Part shown: one piece after another, positions 8,705-18,885 of the stretch
Layout: each line of letters opens with the position of its first letter
Position numbering within the stretch: the first letter of the stretch is position 1
Assembly: GCA_025200525.1 (NCBI GenBank)
Contig: CM045762.1
Span: 189,187,154 to 189,251,153, forward strand
From: Camellia lanceoleosa
Taxonomy: Eukaryota; Streptophyta; Magnoliopsida; Ericales; Theaceae
Length of the DNA stretch: 64,000 nucleotides
Direction: 5' to 3'
Program-made: the position numbers and the translations under genes
Notes under the pieces: generated by a model
The model's database searches: none
What the model was told of the DNA's origin: nothing
Seen by the model: the letters and a program-made list of their open reading frames with translations, nothing else

Positions 8705-8971
8705 TTACAAGCCCTCCGAGTTGGGAGGATTGGGTTGTGGAACAGTATGGCCTGGAACTTGTTCTGGATGGGGTGGAATATCTGGAGGTGGTGGAGGAAT
8801 AGGGAGGTTCCGTTGGAGCAGAGCATTGATTAAGGCCTGGTTTTGTTCAGCCATACGGTTGATGCTGTTGGTGAGCTCGATGAAGTACTGTGGTGGGTTG
8901 TTTGGATTGGGAGGGTCGGTTTGGTGATCGGTAGCATTATGGTGGGAAGCCATGGATCTAGTCGTGACCAT
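8705..8971 (-). CDS. gag: Element A gag, N-terminal part
   Basis: From the ATG at 8971 (MVTTRSMASHHN...), about 85 nt downstream of the primer-binding site. An open frame upstream of this ATG runs through the primer site and is not a plausible start. The product contains a short helix (FIELTNSINRMAEQNQALINALL) and a proline-rich stretch. A stop at 8705 breaks it from the capsid-like part. Confidence 0.65.
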   Translation of the reverse strand: MVTTRSMASHHNATDHQTDPPNPNNPPQYFIELTNSINRMAEQNQALINALLQRNLPIPPPPPDIPPHPEQVPGHTVPQPNPPNSEGL

Positions 8972-9054
8972 ACACTTGTCGAGTGAGGTGAGAAGGTTAT
9001 TGGAACAGGGTCTCCGGCGGCAATGAACACAACTGGCGCACGGACAAACCGGTG

Positions 9055-9072
9055 TTCCCACAGACGGCGCCA
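9055..9072 (-). other. Primer-binding site of element A
   Basis: On the minus strand one base after the LTR end stands TGGCGCCGTCTGTGGGAA. The first nine to ten bases complement the 3' end of plant tRNA-Asp (ACGGCGCCA). The remaining bases fit less well, so assignment beyond the first block is uncertain. The position is exactly right for minus-strand DNA priming. Confidence 0.75.
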
Positions 9073-9073
9073 C

Positions 9074-9223
9074 TGATGATGCAGTTCGACCAGGTGAATG
9101 GGCTAGACCGAATCAAGCTCCTCAGGCCCACTAGATAACCTGCAAGCAAGTTCAATCGGGGAACGGGGTAGTCCCTTGGCGAACCCTCCGGTGTGCGAAT
9201 TAGAAAGGGTGACAGACCAAAAA

Positions 9224-9265
<42 letters not shown>

Positions 9266-9658
9266 AAAACTTAACCTTCTTCTTGTCTTCAAGTTCGGCT
9301 TATATCCTTTGGTAATCATTTCGCTGTCTTAGCCGTTCTGACCTCCCCGCCGAAAGTTTACGCCGTGGTTCGTCTTGTTCAGGGTGAGGGGATGCCATTC
9401 CGGCTGAGAGGTGTTGTCGCAATAAATGCTATGATGGCTACATTAATGGTGATGTGCTGTGGCAATAACTTTGCAGATCTTTGTCTGCTGATGTAGCCTG
9501 TCCTACATCTGCCATGTGTCCGAATGTCATTGGCCTTCTCTGTCCAGTTGGCTTCCAGTGATGCTGGGTTTTACTATCCGGGTTATGCAATGGGGTTTAA
9601 ATGGTGGGCCTGGGTTTACTCATGGTGGGCTGTGGTTCTTGTGGGCCTATTCATGTCA
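9074..9658 (-). repeat. Element A right LTR (5' LTR of the element)
   Basis: Full-length match to 970-1543, TG...CA bounded, with a longer (GA)n tract (about 9227-9261). Adjacent to the PBS on its inner side and to the aacct duplication at 9659-9663 on its outer side. Confidence 0.92.
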
Positions 9659-9663
9659 AACCT
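9659..9663. repeat. Target site duplication of element A (right copy)
   Basis: aacct, identical to 965-969. Confidence 0.92.
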
Positions 9664-9857
9664 AATTTTTTTGTAAATGTAATACACAAAGTATCTAATA
9701 AAATGAACAATTTAAATTATTAACATAAGATCTATAATAAATTCTAAATAATTTAAATTATCAAAATAAGACTTGTAATAAATTCTATAAATCAAAACAA
9801 TGCCTTCCATTCTAAAATTTAAAACAGAGGGGATCCTCCTCCTAGATGCATATTGGG

Positions 9858-10716
9858 TAGGAATGGCAACAGGTCGGGGCGGGGCCGAAGATCACACTCC
9901 CCGTCCCTGATCCTCGATGGTAAAAATTTCCCCGTCCTCGGCTTCAATCCTCAACGGGGCACCTATCATCGTCCCTGTCCCTGTCCCCGCCTCCTAACCG
10001 GGTTTGGGTTTCCCCGACCCCAAAAATTTCCCAAACCCAAAAAAAACAAAAAACAAAAAACAAAAAACAAAACAAAAAAACCAAACGACAGCAACAAGTT
10101 AGCAACATCAACTCAACAACAACATCATCAACATCACAGAGAGAGAGAGAGAGAGACAGAGAGAGATCTCAGTAGAGGGAGAGAGGAACTGTCTATTAGA
10201 GAGAGAGAGAGGACGCACATCATCATCAACAACTTCATAAAATCCTAATCGTACACACCATAGATCCACGCACATCATCATCTCCACTATTAGAGAGAAA
10301 TGAGGAGGAACTGTCTGTTAGAGAGAGAGAGAGAGAGAAAGAATGCACATCACCAGTAGTTGCCGATCGAAGCACCACATTTTCATATCACACCATATAG
10401 ATCAGCAATTCGAGAGAGATTGCAGCTGTTGTCGTTGTTGATCGAAGCACCGTATTTTGAGATCTTACAAAGATGAAAGGGAATAAGGGAGGAGGAGAGA
10501 GAGAGAGAGAGACTCTGAGTGAGTGAGAGGGAGAGAGAGATGAGAGATGGTGAGGAAGAAAGAGATCAGAGATAGTGAAGAGAGAAAGACTCTGAGTAAG
10601 TGAGAGAAAGCGAAAGAGATGAGAGAGACGGTGAGGAAGAAAGAGATCAGAGACCGTAAAGAGAGAGAGAGAGAGATGTGAGGAAGAAAGAGAGTATATG
10701 AAATGCAAAAAAGATG

Positions 10717-10753
<37 letters not shown>

Positions 10754-10965
10754 TATGTATATATTACTTCGGGGGACAAATGCGGCGAGGCCGGGCTGGG
10801 GCCAGGGGTTGGACACTTATCACTGTCCCTGGCCCGAAATTGATCAAGGATTAATTTTTGAATACCATCCCCCGTCTCATTGAGGATATTTTTCGAGGAA
10901 AAACTGCTTAAATTGGGATATAAGGGTCGGGTCCTCGTCGAGTCGGTTTCAAATTGACATCCCTA
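9858..10965. mobile_element. Non-autonomous hAT-like element
   Basis: The ends are TAGGAATGGCAAC and, inverted, TAGGGATGTCAAT, a short imperfect terminal repeat. The flanks atattggg at 9850-9857 and 10966-10973 are identical 8-bp duplications, the hAT signature. Subterminal regions are GC-rich with repeated cggggc and ccccgtcc words. The centre is (GA)n/(CT)n low-complexity. No transposase motif is present in either strand; serine/leucine-rich frames here are microsatellite translations. Confidence 0.75.
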
Positions 10966-10973
10966 ATATTGGG

Positions 10974-11146
10974 ATAAGAACATTAACCTCTCCATGCTTG
11001 GTTGGAAATAGGCATCTTTATTTCATTGCATGAGATTGTGACATATTCTCAAAATTTAAAGTTGACGGTGTATAAACTGTTACGTCATGATAGATTTTAA
11101 CACCTTCAAAATAAAAATTCATTGATGTGATTTATTTCCATCCATT
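10974..11146. other. Intergenic DNA, nothing recognised
   Basis: AT-rich sequence between the hAT-like element and the next inverted repeat. No feature can be supported. Confidence 0.5.
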
Positions 11147-11320
11147 AGTATCATAAATAATAATGTTTGAGAGCTCTAATAGAACTCTAATGATGTGTAG
11201 AGTATCCATGTGAAGGTGGGGACCACACCCCTCTCCCTATCTCTCTCTACTCTCTCTCTCTCTTCCACCTAACTAGAGCTCTATTTAGAGCTTTCAAATT
11301 AGAGCTATATATCATTACTC
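11147..11320. mobile_element. Small inverted-repeat element (MITE candidate)
   Basis: The left arm (about 11147-11190, tttgagagctctaatagaac...) matches the reverse complement of the right arm (11272-11320) over some 40 bases with mismatches. A CT-rich loop lies between. Size and form suit a MITE, but I could not define terminal repeats and a target duplication precisely. Confidence 0.45.
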
Positions 11321-11490
11321 TTGTGAGTATTTTCAAATAAGTAGATCGATAGATTTAAGATAGAAGACCTTGTGTCTACTGCTAATTTAACTTTCAAATT
11401 TGAATCTATATTTTGATACAAACTGAATCTATATTTTATGATAGAGTAATGATACATAATAATAATTGTTTAATTATGTTTTTAAAATTT

Positions 11491-11697
11491 ATGATTTTAA
11501 TTTTTACCAATTGTTTAATTATGTTTTTAAAATTTATTTAAAATATATAATAAAAATAATTTATAATCAATTAAATTTTATTTATTTTTATTAGAGTTAC
11601 ACATAAGAGAAATTTTTTATTTTGATGTCATTAATTGTATGTTATAAGTTCTTAATAAAAATTAAGGTCATAATTTAATTGGTAAAAATTAAAAAAA
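11491..11697. repeat. AT-rich inverted repeat
   Basis: ttttaatttttaccaatt...aattatg near 11491-11522 recurs inverted at about 11669-11697 with a 4-bp difference. The surrounding 11440-11880 is very AT-rich. It may be a decayed MITE or chance in low-complexity DNA. Confidence 0.35.
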
Positions 11698-11908
11698 ATT
11701 ACAAAAATTATATTTAAGATTAAATATAAATAAATTTTGTTTTATAAATTTCATAATTGTAATTTAGCATATGATAGTAGTAAATTACATTTGTTAATAT
11801 ACTAATTTTTTCTTATTTTGTAAAGCCTAAAAATTTATTTATTTAAAATTGTAAATTGTCTTATGCTCATAAAAATGGATTTGGATTAACTTATGGTATT
11901 CGACTAAG

Positions 11909-12323
11909 GGTTGGATTTCTCTCATATTGACATACATGAGAGAACTTGAGAGGCCTATAGGGTTCACCACAGGTCTCGTTTTGATAATTTGAAGTGTTCA
12001 TTTTGTAGGACTTGCAATGTATATTCTCCATGAAAAAATTTAGGAAAATCCGATAATTATAACCTTTTTATTTTATCATATTTGTCTCTAAACAAATAGA
12101 TGGTTTATTTCAAAAGTACATTTGTCGTTCATTTTTTTGGACACAAATGCAATAAAATAAAAAGGTTATGATTATCAGATCAAATTAATTTTTTTCATGG
12201 ATAATATACATTGCAGGCCCTACAAAATGAACAGTTTACATCATCGAAATGAGACCCGTGGTAGGTTCTATAGGCCCCTCAAGCTTTTTCATATTGGGAT
12301 ATCAACATGAAAGAAACTTAACC
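11909..12323. mobile_element. Fold-back element with long imperfect arms (Mutator-like candidate)
   Basis: Nearly the whole segment is one imperfect palindrome. Examples are gaggcctatagggttc against gaacctacc...ggcccctc, and cattttgtaggacttgcaatg against its inverted partner at about 12206-12232, ending in ggttggatttctctcat and its inverted partner. The arms are about 170 bp with a small centre. The flanks attcgacta and attcgagta resemble a 9-bp duplication with one mismatch, which would fit Mutator, but they are offset by two bases on the left. Confidence 0.55.
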
Positions 12324-12573
12324 ATTCGAGTAAACATTAGAAGTGAGTTAGAAATTAGTTAACTCAATATTTATGCCAATGTGACATCCACTTAATCATC
12401 AAAAATTGTCTTTGTCAGTTCGTGATCGGTATGAGCTAATTTGGAAGTCTCAATATTGGATTACATATTAAAAATGAGCCTAGAAAATCTTGTTAGAGTT
12501 GATTTTTTTTTTTTACAACAATTATTGGTTTAAGCCTATTGTACGAGCATAGAATAATTTTCTCATATAATCC
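12324..12573. other. AT-rich spacer before element F
   Basis: No recognisable feature. The last five bases (aatcc, 12569-12573) would be F's target duplication if the LTR start is correct, but the partner copy is outside the window or lost. Confidence 0.4.
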
Positions 12574-13169
12574 TGTTGATTAAGTTTGCACTCCTCCAAA
12601 CGTTGTCGCTTTGCTACCTGAAAACACAAACGTGAGCTAGCCGACTGGTGTGTGCCAGAAACCTCTTTGATACCTAAGTCAGCAAGTCGACAATAGACAA
12701 TAAGCTCTGTGTATTTAAGAATAAGAATTGCAATACCTGTGCATTGGTCTCACAACGACATTTATGGGTTTCGCATGGCACAATCCCAGTAGGACTCTAA
12801 CTCTCCTTAGCAGAGTCCTCCTAGGAATACATTCCTAAGGATGATGCCTATCCTGACAACACCTTACCTCGGTTGCCACAACAATCAACTGAGCTAACAT
12901 GGCTCCGTACTGCCTTGGACAGTACCGAGATAACCCTCACTACAGGACAGCGCCTTGCCGAGCTATACCTAGCAGGGCCCTCTTTCCTACTAATACCTCG
13001 GTTTATTATAGGGCTTAGCTTTAAAACGCTGGGTCAGGACCCTTGTAACATATCTCAGATCAGCTCGATGTTTAGATGGTCCACAACCGTGTTATTTACA
13101 CTCACCGCTTGGTCCATAGCTCAGCCCAACGTCAAAGAAGAATGGACTTGGCTTGGCCCAATTTATTCA
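12574..13169 (-). repeat. Element F left LTR (3' LTR)
   Basis: The proposed limits are TGTTGATTAAG and ...TTTATTCA. The reasons are TG/CA ends, a length (596 bp) like element A's LTR, a closing ggcccaatttattca resembling A's gggcctattcatgtca, and a pyrimidine-rich stretch directly inside. The second LTR is not in the window, so the limits cannot be confirmed by self-comparison. Confidence 0.5.
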
Positions 13170-13171
13170 CA

Positions 13172-13196
13172 TAAATTATCCTCTCAATTGCCCCTT
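13172..13196 (-). promoter_or_regulatory. Candidate polypurine tract of element F
   Basis: On the minus strand AAGGGGCAATTGAGAGGAT lies about ten bases inside the proposed LTR end. AGGGGCAATTG-like tracts are usual beside the 3' LTR of Tat elements. It depends on the LTR limit being right. Confidence 0.45.
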
Positions 13197-13490
13197 AATT
13201 CCATCTGCGCAGCATGTTTGGGATTAACCACTCTCGACCAAGCTGTCCAAGCCCTTGCCACCTAAACCCCAAACCACTCAACCTAACCGAGCTGAAATAC
13301 ATACTCCAACCGAGCTCAAATTTCGCTCGATTTCTAAAAATTATGTCAGTCATACAGCCCGTCTTTTCACATTTCTGACATCGTGTAATTACTGGAAAAC
13401 GTGGCACATGTCAATTGCCCGTACTCACTATGACAGCCATCACACGCTACCCAAAATCTCGAAAAGTCTCGCATTTTTTCTTCCATGACA

Positions 13491-13497
13491 TATAAAA
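13491..13497 (+). promoter_or_regulatory. TATA box of the antisense gene of element F
   Basis: TATAAAA on the plus strand is followed by a C/T-rich 5' leader (about 13520-13680), then a splice donor. It points toward the antisense ORF, away from gag-pol, suggesting the antisense gene has a promoter of its own inside the element. This is inference by motif and position. Confidence 0.45.
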
Positions 13498-13683
13498 CTC
13501 ATATTCCTTTGAACAGCCACCTCCACTGTTCATCTTCTCTTTTGCAAACCCTTGTGCATTGAGCTCCATATCTTTTGCTCCTACACTCAAGTTTCAATCC
13601 AAGCATCTAAATCACCTATCTTGCTCATTTTAGTTGTAGGTGCTCCTTTACTTGATTGGTCTCTGATTTCACACCCTAAATCA

Positions 13684-14195
13684 GTAAGTCCCTCATAGCA
13701 TTTTTCACTTTTCTACTGAAATACTTCTGTTTATGCCTTTAAAATAGCATTTTAACACCAGATATGTATGTTATAAGTACTAAAGACTGAGCCAATATCA
13801 AAAAGACCCAAAACTGCATGCTCAAACTTGGAAACGCCTTGACTAGATCTTAAACCAGTCTAGAACAATGCTTCTGATCCAAAATTGTGTTACAACTGAA
13901 AAAGAACCTGTTTATGACCTTAGGCTTACTTTTGATCGCACTAGGACTCTCGTGCCCAACAAACCGAGCTACCACCCTACCATTTCTCCTAAGCCGAACT
14001 GAAATTACCTTAACTTAGGACCGGTCTACAACCTTGAACTAGCTTTGGAACAGAGCCAAAAAGTTCTAACTGTTCCTTAGCTGAAGTAAGAATAGTATGT
14101 CCTCCCATACTGCCGAGATAGGCTTGATTAGTCTTGACTTTTACTTAGCCTGATTTATCACTTGGGCATAACACCTTTTTATTTCCACTTTGCAG
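13684..14195 (+). other. Candidate 5' leader intron of F's antisense gene
   Basis: A donor gtaagt at 13684 and an acceptor tttccactttgcag ending at 14195 would remove 512 bases ahead of the ATG at 14330. The region has no long open frame and contains ordinary AT-rich intron-like sequence. It needs transcript data. Confidence 0.35.
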
Positions 14196-14329
14196 ACTTG
14201 ACTAGGTTGGCCAGGCACAACTTGCACTTTGCCCATGAGCAACTTTGCTTAACCAAGCCAACCAAAGTCCATATCAGCGCCGTGCTAGGCCACCGTGTAC
14301 ACCATATTTAACATAGTAAATTTAGGATA

Positions 14330-14610
14330 ATGGACAAATACCAATTTCTGGTGAACTCGCCTAGAGCCATGGTCGAATTTCGAAGAGATTACCATATTCT
14401 AGGCAACATCTATCTTTCCCTAGTCGAGCTAGACACCACACCATGGGGCAAGCCAGGCTTTGTTCATTTCACTGTCGTGTCCATCGTAGAAGGGGAACTT
14501 CGGTTCCCAGTCCAACCATTAATCTACAAGTTCCTTATACAAACCAGGCTAGGCCCCACTCAGCTATTTACTAATACCTATAGGATTGTCAATGGGGTAG
14601 TCGAGCTAAA
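14330..14610 (+). pseudogene. F antisense extra ORF, N-terminal exon (interrupted by element B)
   Basis: Open from ATG 14330 (in-frame stop just upstream at 14309). It encodes MDKYQFLVNSPRAMVEF then a conserved block ELRFPVQPLIYKFLIQT...LGPTQLFTNTYRIVNGVVEL. This matches in pattern the PLPQIVVDVLNHL...PGQLMPNAWKILL block of element A's antisense ORF, so the two are homologous. The frame stops being genuine at 14610, where LTR B begins; the last residues before the apparent stop at 14635 are LTR sequence. The gene continues at 37576 beyond B. Confidence 0.7.
14606..14610. repeat. Target site duplication of element B (left copy)
   Basis: ctaaa, identical to 37576-37580 directly after the right LTR of B. 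It proves that 14611-37575 entered F as one unit. Confidence 0.92.
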
Positions 14611-14936
14611 TGTAACAACCCCAACCTCTAATTAACGTTAATCCATGATTAATTATGCCTAATAAGTGAAATTTTTCATTCATTACATGTGTTATGTGTT
14701 ATATGAGTTTTTATTTGTTCTGTGTAGGAATATCTGTCCCTGATTTTGTTCTATTCTACGAATTGAAGGCCTTATCGGCATTCAATCATAAAATTGACTT
14801 GGTATACATGTTAATTGGCATTTTTAGAAATTTACGGTAGGGTCGATTAAAATGCGATTCGAAACAATTAAATTAGATTAATTAATTCCACTTTGCTTAG
14901 CTTAAACCAAATTAATTAAAGACCACTAAGCAAGCC

Positions 14937-14943
14937 TATATAA
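14937..14943 (+). promoter_or_regulatory. TATA box of LTR B (left)
   Basis: TATATAA in the context gcctatataaggcc, about 330 bp into the LTR and about 65 bp before the GT/GA microsatellite. The same motif is at 35371-35377 in the right LTR. This is the probable core promoter for the B transcript. Confidence 0.6.
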
Positions 14944-14999
14944 GGCCACACCTACCTCTTCCTACACATTTTACATCCTCATTTCCTCATCTTTTGAGC

Positions 15000-15065
<66 letters not shown>

Positions 15066-15644
15066 AAGATTGGATTTCAACCAAAGGATTGAAGAAATTA
15101 GAAGAACTTGGAAGTTTGGCTTAGAAACTCAAACAATTAGCTATCTAGCATTCAATTGAGAAGCCACGAAAAGAACTCAACCCTCTAATTATGTAATTGA
15201 AATAGCTATTATTAACAAACATGTGAATTGGGAAATGAATTACAAGAATTGAGCTATAATTAAGGGAATGAAGTTAAATCATGCATGCATGCCCATTTGA
15301 ACACAATTTGAGTTTGATTTCAAAGAATTCTCTTATGCATGTGTCCATCTTACCTTTATTTTGAGAATTCATCTTGATCAATACAATTTCATACCAATTG
15401 ATCATGTTTTAGAAGTTTTGAAGTCAAGACAATACATGCATGTTATGTTTTTCAAAGAATTGAGCTTAGTTTTGAGCATTTGGCATGCTTTTGGGCATTG
15501 ATTTCATGAAATGATCTTGAATTCTTAATGTTTTCCATGTTTAAATGTGTGTTTCTCAAGTGTTTGGCCCAAAAGGATGAGTTTTGTGGCTTTGAAGTTG
15601 AGTTTGGAAGCTTGGACGTGAATCTGGAAATTCTAGAATTCGAT

Positions 15645-15925
15645 CTCTCCGCTCGAGAGACAGATCCTGCGCTCGAGCATCCACTTTTGTTTTTGCATAT
15701 CCGCTCGAGCGACCAAAAGTCCGCTTGAGCGTGAAATACAAGCTCCTAGAAGTTTCATGTTTTTACAAACCACTTGAGCGACACGAGTTACGCTCAAGCG
15801 AGGACTTGAGTCTTACGCTCGAGCGGCCATCGAGCGTCCGTCAAGCGTGAAAATCACACAACCAGTATTTTTTCAAAGTTTGTAGACTACTAGAGCGAAG
15901 GAAGTTGCACTCGAGCGAGACCCAA
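15645..15925. repeat. CGCTCGAGCG palindrome cluster in LTR B (left)
   Basis: About ten copies, intact or decayed, of the 10-bp palindrome CGCTCGAGCG at roughly 25-35 bp spacing. Decayed copies mostly read GCTCAAGCG or GCTTGAGCG, that is CpG to CpA/TpG changes. Equivalent clusters are at about 36060-36340 (B right), 19905-20225 and 27175-27480 (C). Confidence 0.85.
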
Positions 15926-16321
15926 TTTCCAGCATTTCTAACCAAGTATTTTCAAATACATTTTTGCATCCTCATTACATCTTAGGCATTCCTAGGCCAA
16001 GATTAAGACACAATAATGAGACTAAAGGCTAGAAACACACTAAGAACAAAATGAAATGAGTTATGTACAATCCAAGCGCATGTTTCAGTGTATGTGTCTG
16101 TTATGCTGGTGTAGGTCACGTGCCGTGAGCGGTTGATCTGTTGGTTTGCTGCCAAGCTATCTGCAAGGCTATCTGTGAGTGATAACTTAGTAAAGCTATA
16201 TTCGATATGAAATACTTTCTGAACATTATGATATAATAAGGACTGTTTTTGAATGATACAAAAGGCTATTATGTGATTACATGAATGATGATCCACTTCT
16301 TTGAAATGTTTTTGTGGTATC

Positions 16322-16470
16322 CTTGGTAGAGGCCCTCGTCCAGGGGACATAATATTGTGGCTTATGGTTATGAGGCCCTCGCCTGGGGGAGATAATACAA
16401 TGGCCCAGGCTCTCGCCCGAGAGAAATAATACCTCGGCACAGACCGTTACTCGGGAAAAACAATACCACG
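16322..16470. repeat. Tandem block of about 40-bp units in LTR B (left)
   Basis: Four degenerate copies built on ggccctcgcccaggggana followed by taataccgtggcc. The counterpart in the right LTR is at 36738-36885 with fewer differences between units. It lies just before a gttccaatgtggaac hairpin shared with LTR C. Confidence 0.75.
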
Positions 16471-17166
16471 GCCCATGTATGAGATATATTACCCAGTACT
16501 GAAGGTTCCAATGTGGAACTTAATAAGCTTGACCAAAGAGATATGTTTAATGCTAACGGATACACCACTCATGATATGAATATATTTATGATTCTGCTTC
16601 TGATACGGATATGGTTATGCTTCTGTTCAAAAAAGAGTTTTGAAGTTATATTGTGATGGACATCATTCATTTAAACCCTTTACTCTGTTATTATTCACTG
16701 GGCTTTCGCTTACTATTTTTATTCATGTATGTAGGTGATCAGGCTCGTGACCAGGCTCAGATTTGAGGACCTGGCATATTGGTTTTGTTAGCCAACCGTT
16801 GTGCCTCCGAGGAGGTTCCTTTTTGTGAGCAAGTCTAGTTAAGATGGCTTATATTTAAGACTTTGTCTTCCTTTGGGTATAGAACAAGTTTTTCGTTATT
16901 TGTATTTGGGGCAAAGTCCCTCTTGGCTATATCTGTAACAAATATGACATAAGACTATTGCATCATGATGTCACATATATGTGTATAAAGTTTAAAAATT
17001 TATGTCCCATATATGTCTCCACAGCTTAATGGACTATGTATGTTTCTGTATTCACTTCCACAGCCCCTAATTATAAGTTATTCTATTCAGAGGGCTTTGG
17101 TAATCCAAGGATTACTGGTTAGTTACGGCGCTAAACCTATAGAGGCGAGTTTGGGTCATGACAGAG

Positions 17167-17178
17167 TGGTATCAGAAC
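17167..17178 (+). other. Primer-binding site of element B
   Basis: TGGTATCAGAAC three bases after the LTR end; the initiator-Met tRNA complement is TGGTATCAGAGC, so one mismatch. It fits chromovirus usage. Confidence 0.8.
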
Positions 17179-17373
17179 ACATGTTATGCTACACACAGCA
17201 GTCCATTTGAGCTATAAGATGTCCTAGTAAGCATAGGGGCATCTCATCTACATGTGTGAGTGTGTATACTAATGTTTGTTACTGTGGAAATTGAATCTGA
17301 CCATGAATATATGGAATAAAAATGAATGGTTGTGATTGAATGATCTAAACATAATGAAAAGAATTATTGGCCT

Positions 17374-18126
17374 ATGTTTATTATTATTTGGTTTACCTAT
17401 AGCAACAAGGAGAATGCAAGGGGAAATGATACAAGTGAGTCTTTCGAGGCCCGAATGAACAGAATGGAACAGATGCTTGCAGCCCTGACCGAGGCAATAG
17501 CGCAACAACAGAGGCAACAACCTTTGCCTCATCTACCTCCGTCGATACAAGTTGAACCGGATAACAATGATTTTATCAACGTGACCCAGAAGTTCATGAA
17601 AACGAAACCACCAACTTTCTTAGGTGGTAATGAGCCGTTGAAGGCAGAAGCATGGCTGCTTGAGATGGAAAAATTATTCAAGATCATTCCCTACTCGGAG
17701 ATTCAAAAGGTTCTTTTGGCCAACTATACCTTAAAAGATGAAGCCCATAGATGGTGGTTATTAATCCGAGGTAGTAATGGGAATATGACATAGGATCGTT
17801 TCAATGAAATCTTTTATGAAAAGTACTTTTCTCAATGCTTTAGGGATCGGAAGGTATCAGAATTTCAAGAACGCAAGTAGGGCAGGATGTCCGTGGCTGA
17901 GTATAAAGCTAAATTCACTAAGTTGGCTCGGTTTTCCCCACACATGGTGGATACTGAATACAAAAAGGCACGAACATTTGAAGGCGGCTTGGATTTGGAA
18001 GTGTTTGACCGAGTAGGCGCCTTGAAGTTGCCTACCTATGTGGAGGTTTTGGATAGAGCAATAATGGCTGAAGCTACCTTAGCCTCTATGAAACAAAGTA
18101 AGGCCCTATTGACAACAACCAAATGA
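17374..18126 (+). pseudogene. gag: Element B gag, capsid part
   Basis: The coding similarity to element C gag begins at about 17402, but the start ATG has become AAG, so the Met at 17374 is not the native start. Visible are RMEQMLAALTEAIAQQQ, PPTFLGGNEPLKAEAWLLEMEKLF and RWWLLIRG, the plant gag capsid signature. Then come in-frame stops at 17791 and 17878, RMSVAEYKAKFTKLARFSPHMV, and LPTYVEVLDRAIMAEA up to a stop at 18124. These correspond one to one with element C at 21647-22380. Confidence 0.85.
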
Positions 18127-18885
18127 AGAGAAAAAAGGTCTGGGTACAGTTTCAGAAAGGACTTTCTTATGCAAGTAAAAAGCAGAACACAAGGTCTACA
18201 AGTAGGTCAAGTCAGAGCAGTGGGTCTATTCCAAATTGTCCTGATTGTGGAAGAAAGCATAGGAGAGTGTGTCACCGTGCATTTGGTGCTTGTTATCGGT
18301 GTGGCAAAGTTGGCCATACGATGAAAGATTGTCCACTTGGGCTTGAGAATGCCAACCGCCTCGCAGCAAATTCAGTTGGATCTGCTTCGGTGGCCAGGTC
18401 AAATGCTAGAACTAATGTTAGGGGTAACACTGGAAATGAAATGTTGAGGCAAGTGAGAGTGTTCGCACTAATGCCGGGAGATGTATAGAACACTGAGTCT
18501 ATGGTATCAGGTATAATTTCCATTTGTGCTCAAAATGCATATGTTTTTGATAGATTCTGGTTCTATACACTCATTTGTGCTGCATGCCTTTTCTCGAAAA
18601 TTAACTAGACCCTTAGAATCCATGAATTATTTGTTATCTGTATCTACGCCATCTAGGGGTTCTATGGTATGTGCATATGTGTATCCAGCATGTGATATTG
18701 TGATTGGTAATGTGACGATGTATGTTGACATATTGCCATTGGGAATTGATCATTTTGACTGTATATCGGGTATGGACTGGTTAATAAAGTATTGTACGAC
18801 TATTGACTATGTGAATAAATTTGTTGTATTTCGTCCACCTAGCTTACCTGAGTTTTTGTTTTTTGGGAATGAGGTAATTCCTCCC
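18127..18885 (+). pseudogene. gag-pol: Element B gag zinc knuckle and protease
   Basis: CPDCGRKHRRVC followed by an intact CCHC knuckle (CYRCGKVGHTMKDC). After a stop at 18487 there is the protease with FLIDSGSIHSFV (active-site Asp) and the conserved GIDHFDCISGMDWL, reading to 18885. There element C begins, so the last residues of the open frame up to 18906 belong to LTR C. Protease is separated from RT by C and resumes at 28690. Confidence 0.85.

Larger units (their letters stand above)
970..9658 (-). mobile_element. Element A: Tat-lineage Ty3/gypsy LTR retrotransposon, RT/RNase H deleted
   Basis: A bounded insertion with two LTRs of about 575-585 bp, a perfect 5-bp duplication, a tRNA-Asp-like primer site beside the right LTR and a purine tract beside the left LTR. 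The order on the minus strand is LTR, PBS, gag, protease, integrase, tandem repeats, antisense extra ORF, PPT, LTR. A gag zinc motif of CX..H..HxxDDC form, a tandem 3' region and an extra ORF between pol and the 3' LTR are traits known from the plant Tat lineage. RT and RNase H are absent, so the copy cannot be autonomous. By eye the LTRs differ at about twenty positions plus indels, so the insertion is not very recent. Confidence 0.9.
14611..17163 (+). repeat. Element B left LTR
   Basis: Matches 35045-37575 throughout. It includes a TATA box at 14937-14943, (GT)n(GA)n at 15004-15062, a CGCTCGAGCG-type palindrome cluster at about 15645-15925 and a 40-bp GC-rich tandem block at about 16322-16470. 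Frames inside (for example 15528-15728 or 16003-16440) are not genes. Confidence 0.93.

Noticed and set aside
10388..10816. Ser/Leu-rich minus-strand frames, resembling membrane proteins
   Set aside because: Direct translation of (GA)n/(CT)n tracts inside the hAT-like element.
9858..10965. SINE or processed pseudogene
   Set aside because: No A-tail, no Pol III boxes seen; the 8-bp duplication and terminal repeats fit hAT.
14330..14635. Possible host gene starting at 14330
   Set aside because: It continues as the Tat antisense gene at 37576 beyond element B and is homologous to element A's antisense ORF; the last codons are LTR B sequence.
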